64,000 bases of DNA from Loripinus fragilis (Eukaryota; Mollusca; Bivalvia; Lucinida; Lucinidae), in assembly GCA_964019695.1 (NCBI GenBank), contig OZ026524.1, positions 63,619,066 to 63,683,065 of the forward strand, read 5' to 3'. Below, piece by piece: positions 22,951 to 35,520 of the stretch; the stretch's first letter is position 1; each line of letters starts with the position of its first letter. A program made the translations under genes and the position numbers. A model generated the notes under the pieces. It was given only the letters and a program-made list of their open reading frames with translations, was not told the DNA's origin and searched no databases.

Positions 22951-23283
22951 TATCATATGACGTCGCGTCTGGGAGTGAAATAACGCCATGCAATAAAATC
23001 TGTAAACCACTAGTGGTTTACGGGAAACGTTATGACGTCCATAACAACGTTGCGTAAATGACAAAATTATAACGTTTTTTAACGCGAGAAATGAGATATC
23101 AAAGTAATCTTAATGTCATATGATAAATAGAATCTAACAGTCGTGCTCTTGTATTATTGAATTCATTAAACTCGTCGCGAAAAAGAGATAAAATGCTCGG
23201 CAAGCCTCGCATTTTATCTCTTTTCCCCAACTCGTTTAATAAAATCAATAAAACATGAGCACTCAAGTAAGATCCTCTATTTA
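22951..23283 (-). mobile_element. Foldback element family P6, copy 3 (full, reverse)
   Basis: Mirror of 18748-19082. The tip CTCGGCAAGCCTCG is at 23196-23209, centred in the inverted repeat. Both arms are present. Confidence 0.7.

Positions 23284-23939
23284 AAGCGCACTGTACCAAA
23301 TAACGTTTATCTTTTAAAATGCAATATAGTCATGACAGTTCTGTGTGTCTTCTGTACATGTACCATGCATGAGGAAAATAATGCACGCTTATTCTGTGAT
23401 TGTATATATATTCAAGAATTTTGGTCACACATATTAAGAAATTTTCTAATTTTTGTTATATTTTGTTTCGCGCGATTGGGCATGTGATGATAAAGATCAA
23501 CAATCAATTGAGTAAAACTCTGGAAGCATCTGTGTTCATACTTGGTATTCTTCGAATAGTTTAGTTATAGCACACACATACACACGCACAAACACAAACA
23601 CACACACACACACACACACTTTGCTATATATGTATATAACTGTACATGACTGCTTTAAACATGGGTGTAAACCATATATGTACTAAAATATGAAAAAACG
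23701 ACATGTACAATATAAATTTATCTACAATGGTTTAATATAACACAAATGCCTCGGTTATATTATGTACCATGCAGAAAAAAAGCTAGATGCACGGAGTTGG
23801 TTTTATTCCTGATTAAATGAAGCTAACACACTATCTTGAATATGATGTTTCAATGTGTATTATGTTGCTATTCTAAATAAAGATATACATGACAAAAAAA
23901 GTTTTTTTGTAATAAACCAGGAGGAAGAAATCAATAAGT
23284..23939. other. No gene seen; short (CA)n tract
   Basis: AT-rich intron with a short CA microsatellite at about 23593-23620. Confidence 0.5.

Positions 23940-24222
23940 GAGGGTCTGGATGGGGTATAATGATTAGTAAATAATGGCCCTTTTTATTATGAATAATGAG
24001 CCGGAAAAATAATGAATAGTGAATAAGGGGTGCCTAAAATCAATGAATAATCCTATTTTTTTAATGAATAGAAGAAAAAATTAATGAATAGTGAATAATC
24101 AGATTTAAAAGAACCATTGGTCTTACTTTAATGAATAACCCCAAATTTTAATAGGATGAATAATAGGTTGAATATTTTATGAATAGTGAATACCAGAGAC
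24201 CCCCCCCCCCATTCAGACCCTC
23940..24222. mobile_element. AT-rich element P16, copy 2
   Basis: Ends GAGGGTCTGGATGGGGTATA and CCCCCCATTCAGACCCTC are inverted repeats. The inside is made of many AATGAATAGTGAATA motifs in both strands. 283 bp; the inverted copy at 26877-27186 shares the whole plan. Confidence 0.7.

Positions 24223-24295
24223 ATAAGTATACAAGGGGTTAAAATGCGTAAAGTGACATCGAATATATGTATATTTGTAGCACAGCGATACTTAC

Positions 24296-24349
24296 TATAG
24301 GCCCCATGGTGTCCCTCAGAATGAACTTGTCCTTTAGCTTCACAGAAAT
24296..24349 (-). CDS. Internal exon of the split gene, 54 bp
   Basis: Acceptor TTGTGTATTTTCAG and donor ATA|GTAAGTATC are both close to consensus. The 18 codons read ISVKLKDKFILRDTMGPI, phase 0 on both sides. 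The exon lies between a foldback-type element (23940-24222) and a block of AT-rich monomeric repeats starting near 24.4 kb, so it is a small conserved-looking island. Codon sense is plausible (Lys/Asp/Leu, no stops); function unknown. Confidence 0.55.

Positions 24350-24399
24350 CTGAAAATACACAAGGAAACTTTAGCATATCTAAACACTGACAATATCAC

Positions 24400-26040
24400 T
24401 TGACAATAATGGGTAAAATTACACTATAATATTTAAGAATTATAATTATAGATTGGTGAAACCATGAACATTTTGAGAAAAAATACTTGAAAATAAAGGG
24501 GATATTCCTACAAAATTACTCTTATCTCAGCTGCTTATAGTCCTAAAGTAGCATACATGGTACCACTTATTGCTTCGAAACAGTCCTTTTACTCAATGGT
24601 AAGAGATGGTAAGAGATGCAAATTGACTGGCTTACATATTAATGAATAATAATATCAACAGTAGAATGAAGAGAATAATCGCAGAAAAAATAAAGGGGTA
24701 TACCTACAAAATTATAAATATCTCAGCTGCTTATTGCCCTGTGCAAAACACTTTTACCCTGTGGGCAGATATAAGAATTATCTGATTTGTATAAGATCAA
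24801 TATTAATAAAGACATTAAAAGTTAAAGAAAAAATGTATACAAATTGATAGCAGTATACCTACAAAATTGCTCATATCTTATAAGGGTACCAAGTTTGCTA
24901 CTCTAGGGCAATTGAAAGCTAAGATATAAATCATTTTGTAGGTATACCCCTTTAATTTTCCTGTATTTTTTCTCTAATTTCTCATGTTTTCATCATTATT
25001 CATTTGAAATTAAATTCGTTGTTTATTTATTGAATCATTTGGTAAACGCTCTGTGTCTGAGCATTACTTTAAAACCAGAATTAGTACTATAGGGCATTTA
25101 ACAACTGAGATACCAGTAAGGCTGGAAGTGCACCCTCTTGATTTTCCGCAATTATTCATTAATTTCTTCTTTTTTTTCATTAAAATTCATGAATATTCAC
25201 GTTGAATATTTTTTTCAGGTCTTACCTTAAGGTAAAAGTACAATTTCAAAGCATTGAATTGCCACAAGGATTGAGAAACTAGAACACATTGTAGGTGAGA
25301 TATTGGCAATTTTATACGTACACCCCTCAATCGTTTTAAGATTTTTTCTCTCATTTCTAAAGTTTTTATTAATATTCAGGAATATGAATATTAATTATTT
25401 GCATTTCCAACCCCTGATTATAACTGGTATGTCCAGGGATTAATGTAGTACCAAGTTAAGTATTCTATGATGAGTTGCTGCTGAGATATGAGTATTTTTA
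25501 ATGTACATCCCCATTCTTTTAAGCCGCATAATGGGTTGCCATAGAAATCATGAACGTTCATATAACCAAAATGCATATATTTTAGGACAATATTCTTTGC
25601 ATTTAAATGGTCCCATTGAAAAAAATTACCCCCATAATAAAATGTCCTATGTGTTCAATTTATGTCTGATTACCCACATGGATAGTAGTTTACCCAATGG
25701 GTTTCCCTCATTTATAAGTTTTCATTAATATTAATAAATATGCAAATGAGAAAATTTTCATAAAGGACCACTGGGTGTAAGAACTTATCAAATTGTTTTA
25801 CTTATATAAAAAAAACTGGCAACAATGGTGGTTTGGTGATTTTTTAGGCTGAATTATGTTTATCTATGGTTTTTATTAATATTCATAAATATGCAAATTA
25901 GATGATTAACATATCCGACCACATGAATACATGGCCTGTGTCTAAGCATTAATTTGACACCAATTATAGTGATCTAGGATAAGTAGATAAGTAGATTGGT
26001 AGGCCTACCTCCCATTCTCAATAAACCATGCATTTCAGAT
24400..26040. repeat. Diverged AT-rich monomer array
   Basis: Recurring motifs TACCTACAAAATTA / CATATCTCAGCTGC, CATTTTGTAGGTATACCCCT and ATTAATATTCATAAATATGC recur about every 200-300 bp, some inverted. 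An old tandem array with weak unit identity. No exon seen. Confidence 0.5.

Positions 26041-26324
26041 AGCCCATACCAAATTTTTAGGACAACTTTGTTTCGTATTCAGGGGGTCCACATGAACAAT
26101 TTGGCAAGCATGAAAAATTGTCCTTGGATGCAAGGTATAAACCTAATTTGGATGCCGGCGTAGAAGTCATTCTCGGGCACAGTCTCATTTTGGATGGGAC
26201 TACTTGACGGAGACAGTGATACAAGGACAATGGGTACACGTGTCTTATAGTCGTGTCTTATATTAAATGCCACAACCTGGAACTACCCACATAGCAAGGT
26301 AACACTGCGTCATATAATAGAACG

Positions 26325-26600
26325 TTTTGCTCTCTTTAAAGGCGGTAACTTTAATATTCATATCTGGACGTGGTTCGTCTATTTCATCTGCTAAGCAAGG
26401 AAAATAGGTTCTATTTATAATTTGGTGAAAAATTGATAAGTTGTTTGGGCCGCGCAAACGTGCGTACATTTCATGAAAATCCTAACCGTATTCACACTGA
26501 ACTCAGATTTTTTCACCCTTAAAGTGCATAATCACTAAATGTATTTAGTCGTCCACAAATATATTTGAAGCCTCATAGACAAACAGTGTGGGCCCATATC
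26325..26600. repeat. Dispersed repeat family B, copy 2 (inverted)
   Basis: Complement of 6471-6715: AAAGGCGGTAACTTTAATAT, CGCGCAAACGTGCGTACAT, GAAGCCTCATAGACAAACAG. Weak reading frames in it are shadows. Confidence 0.65.

Positions 26601-26629
26601 AGAAAGAAGTTAGCAGCCAACAAACATAC

Positions 26630-26876
26630 ATACAACCATATTTACCTTGACCTTTGACTCCAATACCATATTATGATCTGAATTCTACATTAAAGTCTAC
26701 ACAACATAAGCAATCAGTGTGCTAAATACGAACGCCTAGGTCAAAAACAATAAAAAAGGAGTTCATGTAACGACAGAATCTTATTATATATTTGCCTTGA
26801 CCATTGACCCCAAGGTCATATCTGTGACATGAAACCTTTTTTGTAATCGACATGCCATAAGCAACCATTGTTCTAA
26630..26876. repeat. Family E repeat, two units
   Basis: TTACCTTGACCTTTGACTCC and TGCCTTGACCATTGACCCCA start two ~150-bp units as at 29090-29930. 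Confidence 0.55.

Positions 26877-27186
26877 GAGGGTCTGGATGGGGGGGTGGTC
26901 TGGTATTCACTATTCATTAAAAATTTAGCCCATTATTCATTTCATTAAAATTTTGGCTTATTCATTAAAATAAGACCAATTATTCATTAACAGTAAGAAA
27001 GGTGGCAAAGAAATCTGATTATTCACTATTCATTAATTTTTTCTTTAATTCATTAAAAAAATAGGATTATTCATTAATTTTTAGGCCCTCATTATTCACT
27101 ATTCATTATTTTTTGGCTCATTATTCACTATTCATTATAAAAAAATGGCCATTATTCACTAATCATTATACCCCATCTAGACACTC
26877..27186. mobile_element. AT-rich element P16, copy 3
   Basis: Starts GAGGGTCTGGATGGGGGGGT and ends CCCCATCTAGACACTC. Internal order is the reverse of 23940-24222, with ATTCACTATTCATTAA repeats. It follows family E directly. Confidence 0.7.

Positions 27187-27459
27187 TTCCAAAGATGAGC
27201 ATCCTCCATAGAAAATTGCAAGAAGAGTGGCTTCAATAACATAAACCAATTTTTGACCGATCAGTTACCTAAACAAGGTTATCGATATCATGAACTTTGT
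27301 CAAACATTTTCTAATTTCTACCACAGACACTCAGATTTTATTGTATTATTGGTTTAAAAACCCTTCTGTTAAAGTGATACATTCAAAAAGATAATCAAAC
27401 GTTATAAAAAGTGGGATACCCAATATAGGTTTATAGCTCTGGTTCCCTCATTAATTGCA

Positions 27460-27620
27460 CGACAGGGGGTCAGGCCTTAGACTCCATGGCAGCCCTGACG
27501 TAAAGCTTACATCGTTGGATAGGTGCCTGGTACATGGCGTTGGCTGGGCCCACCATGGCTCACCTTGAAGTTTTCTTTAGCTCTGCTATCTGCGAGTCGT
27601 AAGTCCTTTTCTTTGTTTCA
27460..27620 (-). repeat. Dispersed repeat family A fragment, reverse
   Basis: The complement contains GAGTCTAAGGCCTGA and AAACAAAGAAAAGGACTTACG, matching 53010-53170. A donor-like CAAG|GTGAGC here is part of the repeat. Confidence 0.55.

Positions 27621-28285
27621 CCAGTGTGTTAAGGACATATGCTACTAAATACTTCCCATATTGAAATATTTTCAATACTTTGCATACAGTTTGTTTAATG
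27701 CATGTGCTATCCATTTATGAAATAAAAAGGATATGTCACCGTGCTTATTTTTTTCAGAATCTCATATTGAAGTTTACAGCATTTGACCAATTTTCTAGAA
27801 ATATAAAATAATAACACTAGTCCTAATTATCGAGCTAAAACGGTTGTAATCTTCAGCCAGCTTCTTTCTTTTAACTTAAATTGCTGCCCATGACCTCAAA
27901 CTTTTAAGAAAATGTGCATGTTTACTTGTTATCCCATGCTGTGACAAGATACTGCATGATATATTTTGGCAATTCGTCGAAAAATGGAATTTGTTTTTAG
28001 AATAAATCATGTATTAAAAAATCTGATATTGAAAATCTTGAAAATTTATTTTCAATTCATGGACTATTATAATACCTTTCAGAAAAAAGAATAAAACTCT
28101 GGGGTCACCGAACTAATTCTCTTTCTAGAGGGCCAAATTTACCCCCACCCCCATAGGTTTCATGCGTAATTCAATATAAAAAGTTCGGCAATGACCATTT
28201 CGGTCGTTTTGATGATGCCATTTTACTAGTATATGAAGTAATTTAGCATTTAAATGTTAAAAAAGAAAGAAAAAACACACTGAAA
27621..28285. other. No feature recognised
   Basis: AT-rich sequence in intron 1 of the split gene; nothing convincing. 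Confidence 0.4.

Positions 28286-28290
28286 ATATG

Positions 28291-28365
28291 TGCGCATCCG
28301 GGAATCGATCCTGGTCCTCTGACTTTGTAGCCAGACACGCTAACCACTAGGCCACGAGGTCAGGT
28291..28365 (-). other. tRNA-like sequence (SINE head or tRNA pseudogene)
   Basis: Minus strand has an A box TGGCCTAGTGG, an anticodon arm around GTCTGGCTACAAAGTCAGA, and a B box GGATCGATTCC. Acceptor ends do not pair, so a functional tRNA is unlikely. The anticodon cannot be assigned safely. Confidence 0.45.

Positions 28366-28849
28366 CGTGCGCCGCTCTAAATAACGATACAAATAGTATA
28401 GACTCGGCCACTATCGTATTCGTAACCAGGGTTATTGTGTACGTCGTTTGATTTCGACTGAGCTACATTTCTCTGTCTTTAGTGCTGAAGCGATCAGTTC
28501 TGAAAAGATGTAAATAGATATTTCGAACACATTTTAATAAGTTATTTTGTGAAGAAAATGTCGGAACACCGATATGACATAAGAATATCGGAAGCTGTGT
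28601 TGATCCGAATCCGTTAAAGGTCGAAAGACAGGACCCAGACAACTTTCCCCGTTTGCAGACGCGGGAAAGGTGCGCATTGGAAATAGCCGCATATGTCTTT
28701 AAATGGATTAGAGTGTTTCTCTGTGATATTGCATTGCATCAGTTAGGAGGCCTCTATGCGAGCTAAACATTTTTTTTGTTTAAACAACAACAGAATTAAT
28801 CTAGGGCCCATAGTGGCTAAGGCTGTTGTACGTTCTAAGGCGGTGATTA

Positions 28850-29065
28850 TGTTGATTTGTTATTTATTGTTGTCCCCTTTGTTGTGAGGGTTCTGTGCTT
28901 AGTCTTTGTTTTGTTATGCAGTACTAAATGTACTATCTATTTTTGCTATCATCTTGGTGAGAAAGTGAAAGTTAATTGCTTTACTTTAGTTGTCTTCCTA
29001 ATTAATGCATTGTGACTGTTATTGCTCTGCCATAGGTTGGAGGTATATCCTGGTCATACTCACTT
28850..29065 (-). repeat. Dispersed repeat family A fragment, reverse
   Basis: TTATTGTTGTCCCCTTTGTTG and TTGCTTTACTTTAGTTGTCTTC with GGTTGGAGGTATATCC are diverged complements of family A motifs. 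Confidence 0.4.

Positions 29066-29089
29066 TTTTCGTGTTACAAGCCATGCAAC

Positions 29090-29930
29090 TAATTTGAATT
29101 ATATTTGACCTCGACTCTTGACTCCAATGCCATATTGGTAATCTGAAACCTATGTTGCCAAGCACACACCATAAACAATCATATGACTAAATATGGACAC
29201 CCTCTATCAAAAAATGAAAGAGAATTTCGCGATACAGGCTGTAGGCCAAATTTTAGGTATATTTGACCTTGACATTTGACTCCAATGTCATGTCGTGATC
29301 TTAAACATGTGTTGGAATCTACACACATAAGCGATCATTGTGCTAAGTAAGAAAACCCTCCATCAAAATGTGAGAGGAGTAAGCGTTAAAAGCAGTCAGA
29401 CAAATGTTATGTATATTTGACCTTGACCTTTGACTCCAAGATCAGATGCTTATGCAGAGACCTGTGTTGTTATCTACACACAATAGGCAATCATTCTGCA
29501 AAATATGAACATACTTACGCAAAAAATGAAAGAGGATGTTGTGTGATGAGCTGTATCACAGGTTTAAGTATATTTGAGCCGTTAAGACTTTATGCAAATA
29601 TAAGACTTTAAGCAAATTTGACCTTGACCTTCGACCACAAGGTCGTGTGCATATGCTCAGACCTTTGTTGTGATCTACATACCATAGAATTTCATCAAGC
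29701 CTGTTAAAAATACGCTCGGTCAGAAAATGAAAGAGGAGATGGAGTTATGAGTCATAAGACAGATTTATATATATGTGACCTTAACCTTTGATACCAACGT
29801 CATATTGTGATCTGAAACCCTTCATTGCAAAATACACGCGATGGGCAATCATTGTATTAAATACATAAACTCAAGGAGATATTCGCGTTGTGAACATCAG
29901 TGATTGACCGACGGATGAACAGACAGACAG
29090..29930. repeat. Family E tandem array (about five ~155-bp units)
   Basis: Each unit begins TATTTGACCTTGACCTTTGA, then CTCCAATGTCATATTGTGAT, ACACACCATAAGCAATCATT and AAAATGAAAGAGGA. The block ends with a GACGGATGAACAGACAGACA tract, as the 38-kb satellite does. Units diverge by a few percent to more. Confidence 0.75.

Positions 29931-31164
29931 GCGGACAGAAGGGACAGATATCAATATATTCAACTTATCCAAAATGTGCGGACATAATTGTAAGCAACAA
30001 CCAACGGGCTACCTTCCCAATGCTTTTAGAGTGTTTCTCTAATTCTCTCTGTAAATACTACTTTTTTCATCATGTTTGTGCTAAAGTCAGCCAATATCTC
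30101 ACTCCTTAGTGCAGCGCATCTTCTGATACGTATTCTACATTCGCGAATCCTGATATGTTCCTGTAATTGGGACCAATCAGAGGCCTGTGGTCTGTAGACT
30201 GAGCTTACAGCTTACAGTTACGACTATACCCCAATGTGATTGGATTAAATGATGAAACTGGTAGGTTAAGTTCTACTTCTTTAATAATGTTGTAGGCTGT
30301 GGTAGTGGCACATAGAATTATAGAATCAGAATTTCCTAACTCTAGCATTCAATGCGATGTTTACATTTTTCAAATGATATGCCTGTCATCTAGTTTGCTG
30401 CAGATAACAGTAGCCTCCCTTTGACCAATCGTGGTTAATTCGAGCGCACACAAGGTCTAACAATTTGAAAAAAACATAGGGTGGTTTTTATATCTAATAG
30501 TATGTAAGACCTCTTGAATCATTCTAAGGACAAGAAAAAGAATCAATCCTCTGTATTGAGGTCTATGGAAAATTAATTACAGGATCATAACCTTCAGGGT
30601 GGTCCTGAAAACCGTTTATTTTAGTAATCAACCTATTTCACAGAGGACCATACGGAACTCTCTCTCTACTGGGTCCAATTGCTTCTCGAGGGAGTTCCAT
30701 TCAAGTATTTCTAAGGAACCATATAGCACATTGTAAATTTCCGGAGAGGTCCGGACCCCCCCCCCCCCCCCCCACGTTCTGTATCAGCCCATGATTTAGA
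30801 CTAAAGTAAGTGAGTAAGTTGCATGATACATGATAACAAGTACAGCAAGCTAACAACAGGTTAACAAAATATAGCATGTACGAGATCAACAAATACGGTT
30901 CCTTATCAGGGTAGTTAGCGTAGATAGAAAAAAGATAGTTGATTCCCTGAGCTTGTAAAGTTAAATTATATATATGGAACAAATATTTAAAGGAATAACA
31001 TATCAAAACTGTCATATTCCAAAAGCAAAAGCTTAAACAGCACAGCCAAAAGCAATACGGATTAGCGCCACACGCAAACTGGAAGAAGGCATAAGCTTCA
31101 AAAAACACAAACAGACCTGTCCTTTCCTTGCCTGCAAAATGTAAGGGTTTTTTAATCCATTTAA
29931..31164. other. No gene seen; poly(C) run
   Basis: A run of 18 C at 30756-30773 beside GGAGAGGTCCGGA, as in P17-type ends. Reading frames here look like chance. Confidence 0.45.

Positions 31165-31252
31165 GCATAGCGTCCTTTTATGGGACATTGGCAAACAGTG
31201 CAGAACCCGATCAGACGCCGCAAATCAGGTTTACACTATTTGCTTCCAGAAT
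31165..31252. repeat. Short dispersed repeat P2, copy 2
   Basis: TAGCGTCCTTTTATGGGACA then GGCAAACAGTGCAGAACCCG; compare 5721-5815 and 63232-63342. Confidence 0.55.

Positions 31253-32220
31253 GTAATTTCAAAATGTGAATGAAATAGAAACTTATTCCGCAACAGCCCT
31301 TAAATTCGAAATGGATTCGTTTAGTTGATAAATGTGGGAAATTCCAATAGGCATAAATGGGTTTAAAAGGTTATAACAATCTCAGCTGTCCTCCCAAAAA
31401 TATACAACCACCGCCATGTCTGAGATCCGCGAGGAAATGATAACAATTTAGCAGAAAGCATCTCTAAAGACCGCAAACAAATTCATGTTACCGCCCCCTA
31501 GCAATAGATTAGAGCCGCCGCGCGCTGGCGTGCGGCTGTATGAGAAGGCTTCTCTTAAAACCATAGAATGATGTACTTGTATAATGCACCGATGACCGGT
31601 ACAGCAACTGTCTCCAAATAAATAATTTAAAGCTGCATAGTCTGTAACTTTTGATCTTATAATTTTAGAAATAATGTTTCTAGTTTTGAAGAACACAGCA
31701 AAAATATTCTAATTCAGGTAAACATTATACCATTTTCGTAAATCTTAACAAATCATCACTATCAAAACAACAGCATTTATGTTAAAAATTATTGGAGGGA
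31801 CGTAAATAATTACAAACAAGAGACAAAACAGCTGTTTTTATAAGTTTACAAATGATTTAAAAAGAAAATAATTTTTTTTTCGAAAAATGTTCTAAGTTAC
31901 AGACTTAGCCTCTTTAAAAGAACAAAGCATTCAATAAGGGTGCACAGCGAATGGAGGATGAGTGACTTCTCTATGAAGCCACAGGAAGAGCCAACAAATT
32001 GGATGAGGTCTAGTGTCCGCCTGTGGCAATGTTTAATTGAACACATCGGGAAAAGGAACATATCAATGACGGGCATTTCAGTTAACCATTTATGACATGT
32101 TACATCTAACCGTTAAATACAATTTTTGCCTTCTTCCGTTACAAGACCGAGATAAATTTTCTTGAATCAGCGGAAGGAGGTGAAAAATGTCTGTAGAAAA
32201 TATTTCATGATCAATCTCCA
31253..32220. other. No feature recognised
   Basis: Intron 1; nothing convincing on either strand. Confidence 0.4.

Positions 32221-32221
32221 C

Positions 32222-32330
32222 GAAATTATGGGATCGAGTCTGGATCGAACTCACGACCCCTGAGTCCGAATGCAGACCCAGTCCCGCGAAGTACTGGTTA
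32301 ACCGCTTAGTCAAGCTTGCGCAGGAAAAAG
32222..32330 (-). other. tRNA-like sequence with long middle (SINE head or pseudogene)
   Basis: Minus strand shows a weak A box (TGACTAAGCGG) and a B box GAGTTCGATCC about 60 bp apart. Spacing is longer than in most tRNAs. Identity not assigned. Confidence 0.35.

Positions 32331-32498
32331 TGCGTTTAGGATAACTGACCGTCTTTACATGACCATAGCTGTTGACTGGAACGTAAACCACAAACAAAAC
32401 AAAAAAAAACTATCCGAATATTTAGGCTGTACGAATCTATGTCTGTAAGGCACTGCAGAGTGAAGGACCGTATATCACAGCGTATTGTTCGAGCAAGA

Positions 32499-32708
32499 TA
32501 CAGTTAAACCTGTCTTAAGCGGCCACTCAAAATAGACTTAACACATATCCTAAAGACAATTGGTAGCTTTAATGAAGGACGAAAGTATTGCAGAATGCTC
32601 TCTTGGAGCATTCTGCAATACTTTTGGCCTGCATTAAGCGATAATTGGTCTTGAAAACCAATTTTGGGTCTTCTTTTTGAGTGACAACTTAAAACAGGTT
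32701 TTACTGTA
32499..32708. mobile_element. MITE family P12, copy 1
   Basis: TIRs TACAGTTAAACCTGTCTTAA and the mirrored AAACAGGTTTTACTGTA, flanked by TA; the centre is ATTGCAGAATGCTC ... GAGCATTCTGCAAT. 210 bp. The TIR resembles pogo/Tigger-type mariner ends (family knowledge, not searched). Three more copies: 36437-36646, 37110-37302, 45066-45275. Confidence 0.8.

Positions 32709-32994
32709 CTTTAAACTTGAGAGCCAAAAATCACCTCATAGGAAATATATTATTCGTCTCCGATTCCTGTATTATGTAAAACATGAATATTTACCGTTTC
32801 TATACATATTTATAAACGGCAAAATTAATATCCCTGTCCCCGAGACGTAAAGGAGGCAGCTTAGAAAGGACTGGTGCGTCCATTCCTGGAGTATGGTAGT
32901 ACAAGGAGGAATTAGAAAGCGTGCAAATAAATCTGCCGACTTGGTAACAGCGAACTACAACTATGAAACTGGGAGTATTATGACTGACATTCCA

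Positions 32995-33330
32995 TGTGCG
33001 GGTCCAGGGGGGGATAGAGGATCCGGACCCCCCCCCCCCTAGAAAATCACAATTTATATGGGTTTTTATAGAATTTAGCATTTGGACCTCCTCCCCCCCC
33101 CCCTGGAAAAAGTTGGGCTCCCCTGGAAAATGTTGGACTCCCTCTGGATCCTTGGAAAAGTTTAGTTTACTCTGTAATAAAACCATTGGACCCCCTCTGT
33201 ACACTGTAAAATAAGTTGATGACTAAAAGGTAGAAAAAAAGAAAAAAAAACGTTGTCCAGGCTGTTCTCTGGACCTGGACCCCCCCCCCCCCCCCCCGAC
33301 AAAAAAATCCTGGCTCCGCGCATGCATTCT
32995..33330. repeat. Degenerate P17-type repeat with poly(C) runs
   Basis: GGATCCGGACCC followed by C runs, CTAGAAAATCACAA and repeated TGGAAAA-TTGG-CTCC blocks. C runs at about 33028-33040, 33094-33104 and 33280-33297. Confidence 0.5.

Positions 33331-33395
33331 TGGAAATTAAACTGGGAATCTCTTACGAAAAGAAGGTAAGACAATAAACTCATACTAATTAAATT

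Positions 33396-33614
33396 TGAGC
33401 CAGTGCATGAGATTTCTAACAATGTGGTATGTGCGACCAGCAAAGCCTCAGATCAGCCCGCGCATACGCGCAGTCTGATCAGAGCCTTTGCTTGTCGCTT
33501 GAGTATTCTATGACTATTAAGCTACTGCCTGAACACAATTTGGAGCTTCTAAGCTTAAAAGGAGGCTGCAGAGTCTACACATGTCAAAATGCCAAATCTC
33601 ATGCACTGGCTCAA
33396..33614. mobile_element. MITE family P3, copy 2
   Basis: TGAGCCAGTGCATGAGATTT ... AATCTCATGCACTGGCTCA: the outer 17 bases pair almost perfectly. Central palindrome CAGATCAGCCCGCGC / GCGCAGTCTGATCAG. 219 bp. Confidence 0.8.

Positions 33615-33696
33615 CTTTGCAAATGACTAAAAGGTAAAGACTGTTTACTAACAGATGACGGAAACAACCACCACTCATTTGCAATTCAGACACCTA

Positions 33697-33923
33697 TACT
33701 GTCCTGCCAGCCAAGAGTGACAGTGACGTCATGTTTGTTTACAACATGATCAGTGTCATATAATCGATGGATCACTTGTGTATTAATCTTATCCTTAGGA
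33801 TAGGATTAATACACAAGTGATCTATCGACTCGCATTAGGTCAAGTTGAGTGTACATGTTATTTTTCTTTAGCAAATTTAAACATAATATTACGTCACTGT
33901 CACTCCTTGTTGGCACGACAGTA
33697..33923. mobile_element. MITE family P5, copy 2
   Basis: TACTGTCCTGCCAGCCAAGA ... TGTTGGCACGACAGTA ends, with the inner inverted pair around CTTATCCTTAGGATAGG. Same orientation and layout as 16406-16634. Confidence 0.8.

Positions 33924-34500
33924 GCTGGCACAGATATTTACAAAGGCAGCTTCTTCCCACATACTACATGAATTATGGATTGGAACACCCTCCCAGAATC
34001 TGTAATTTTTCTGCTGAAATTGCGGATGATTGTTTCGTTGAAGTTTACGTTCACTTTTTTTTCAAATGCATTTATTAAAGAGCTTTACAGTATGATAGGA
34101 ATAATTCCTCATAAAATGTTTGTTAAAGCTCTTAAATTAGCATGTCGTTGATTACTTTGGCTTTCCCCTGGAGTCCAGCCATTTTTCAGGTCAATGAGCT
34201 CTGAACAAGTGTAGTGAGAGCACTATAACCCGTTTACACACTACAAGAACAGTAATATAAATCCTTGATAAAGGTTAGAGTTCACAATATTTTAGAGTCA
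34301 TTTTTAGCAATGTGTATTTTAATGAGTATATGTTGATACCTGAGCTGATGTTTAATAATTATTTCTAAAATTAAACCCTTAAAGCACTAATCATTACTAT
34401 AGCAGATGACATATTTTGTAAAAACTTTTTTTTCATTTTTGGTACAATAAGACAACTAAATCAAATGAAAGTTAAAAAATCCAAATAAATTTCTTGTGAA
33924..34500. other. No feature recognised
   Basis: AT-rich intron 1 sequence. Confidence 0.4.

Positions 34501-34616
34501 TGTCGTAACATTATATTTTGCTTTGATCTAACCATAATCCATTATTAACCATTGGAAATGTCGTAACATTATATTTTGCATTGATCTAACCATAATCCAT
34601 TATTAACCATTGGAAA
34501..34616. repeat. 58-bp tandem duplication, nearly perfect
   Basis: TGTCGTAACATTATATTTTG starts at 34501 and again at 34559; the two units differ at one base seen (CTTTGATC versus CATTGATC). A recent local duplication. Confidence 0.85.

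Positions 34617-34748
34617 TCTCAACAGGCAATAAGCTGCCATGAATCATGATTGAAATAAAGGCTTGCATGTCCAGCTGTTTAATGCCAAATACTGTAAGAT
34701 GTCTGTCCCATTTGTTTAGATAAAAGCAATAAATATTGCTGTAATTAC

Positions 34749-34769
34749 CTTAGCAGATGAATAAATGAT
34749..34769 (-). CDS. Possible 21-bp microexon (weak)
   Basis: A pyrimidine-rich acceptor ending TTTTCACAG precedes 21 bp reading IIYSSAK and a moderate donor GTAATT. Phase 0 fits the chain between the ATG exon and the 24.3-kb exon. A stretch this short may be chance; included only because other microexons of this gene look good. Confidence 0.2.

Positions 34770-35084
34770 CTGTGAAAATTAAATCAGTACATATTGAAAT
34801 AAAGTAAAATGTTCAAACTTTGTTTACTTCTCTGGTGGGAGCTAGTGACTATAATTCCCCAGTGAATGATTGTCGGTTTGGGGGGGGGGGGGGGGTCAGT
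34901 AACCTATCTTGATCCTGATATTGTGGGGGGTTGCTAAGATATAATTTACAGGCCGAAAAATACGTAGAGAAGACTCATTTCTTGACGCTTATGCCATTTT
35001 GTTGACTTTAGGGCTTTGAGGGTTAGGGCCTGATGCTTTGTCTGTGGTCCGCCCACCGGCTGGATTGATTTCTTTTACTCCGGT

Positions 35085-35520
35085 ATTCAGTTGTATATAC
35101 TGTTTAGTCCTTATCTTCGTTTTATCTAATTTGTATTTATTAGGAGATGATACATCAATAAGTTAGAGATCTTTCATGTGAATCAAAAATCTATTTGTCT
35201 TGATCCACATCAGGAATAAGGGTGAAGTTGGTACCGACAAATATGTGTAAGTCCTCCAGTATTTTTTTACTGACCGTTCCAAGGCGGTGCTTCTTTTGTG
35301 GATCTTTTTCGTTATTTGTGTCTGTCACGCTGTCTTGTCTGTTCATCGCAGCCCTATGGTCACCTGCTGGGAAAGGGCTGACCTCTTGGCTCTCTTGTTT
35401 GTGATGTTTTCTTGTGTTTTTGTCACTTTCCGACGTGGTGTCCTGGGACAGGTGTGGTACTCGACTGTATCGATTCCCGTTTTTTGCCTTCTTCCTTACT
35501 TTGCCTTGCACAGACTGAAC
35085..35520 (-). 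repeat. Dispersed repeat family C, full copy, reverse
   Basis: Complement of 13213-13660 and 17466-17890. It lies in intron 1, about 110 bp from the ATG exon. Its strand of the core carries open frames in two directions that are not supported as genes. Confidence 0.65.

Noticed and set aside
26057..26273. Overlapping frames near 26.1-26.3 kb
   Set aside because: No splice sites, start support or repeats of motif; length is within chance.
27550..27606. Minus-strand exon candidate ending KENFK before GTGAGC
   Set aside because: The same sequence recurs in family A at 53010-53070, and the acceptor side lacks a pyrimidine tract.
28291..28365. Functional tRNA gene
   Set aside because: A and B boxes are present but acceptor ends do not pair; same judgement for 32222-32330 and 58742-58815.
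32800..33443. Gly/Pro-rich frames around poly(C)
   Set aside because: They come from translation of C/G runs in a degenerate P17 repeat.
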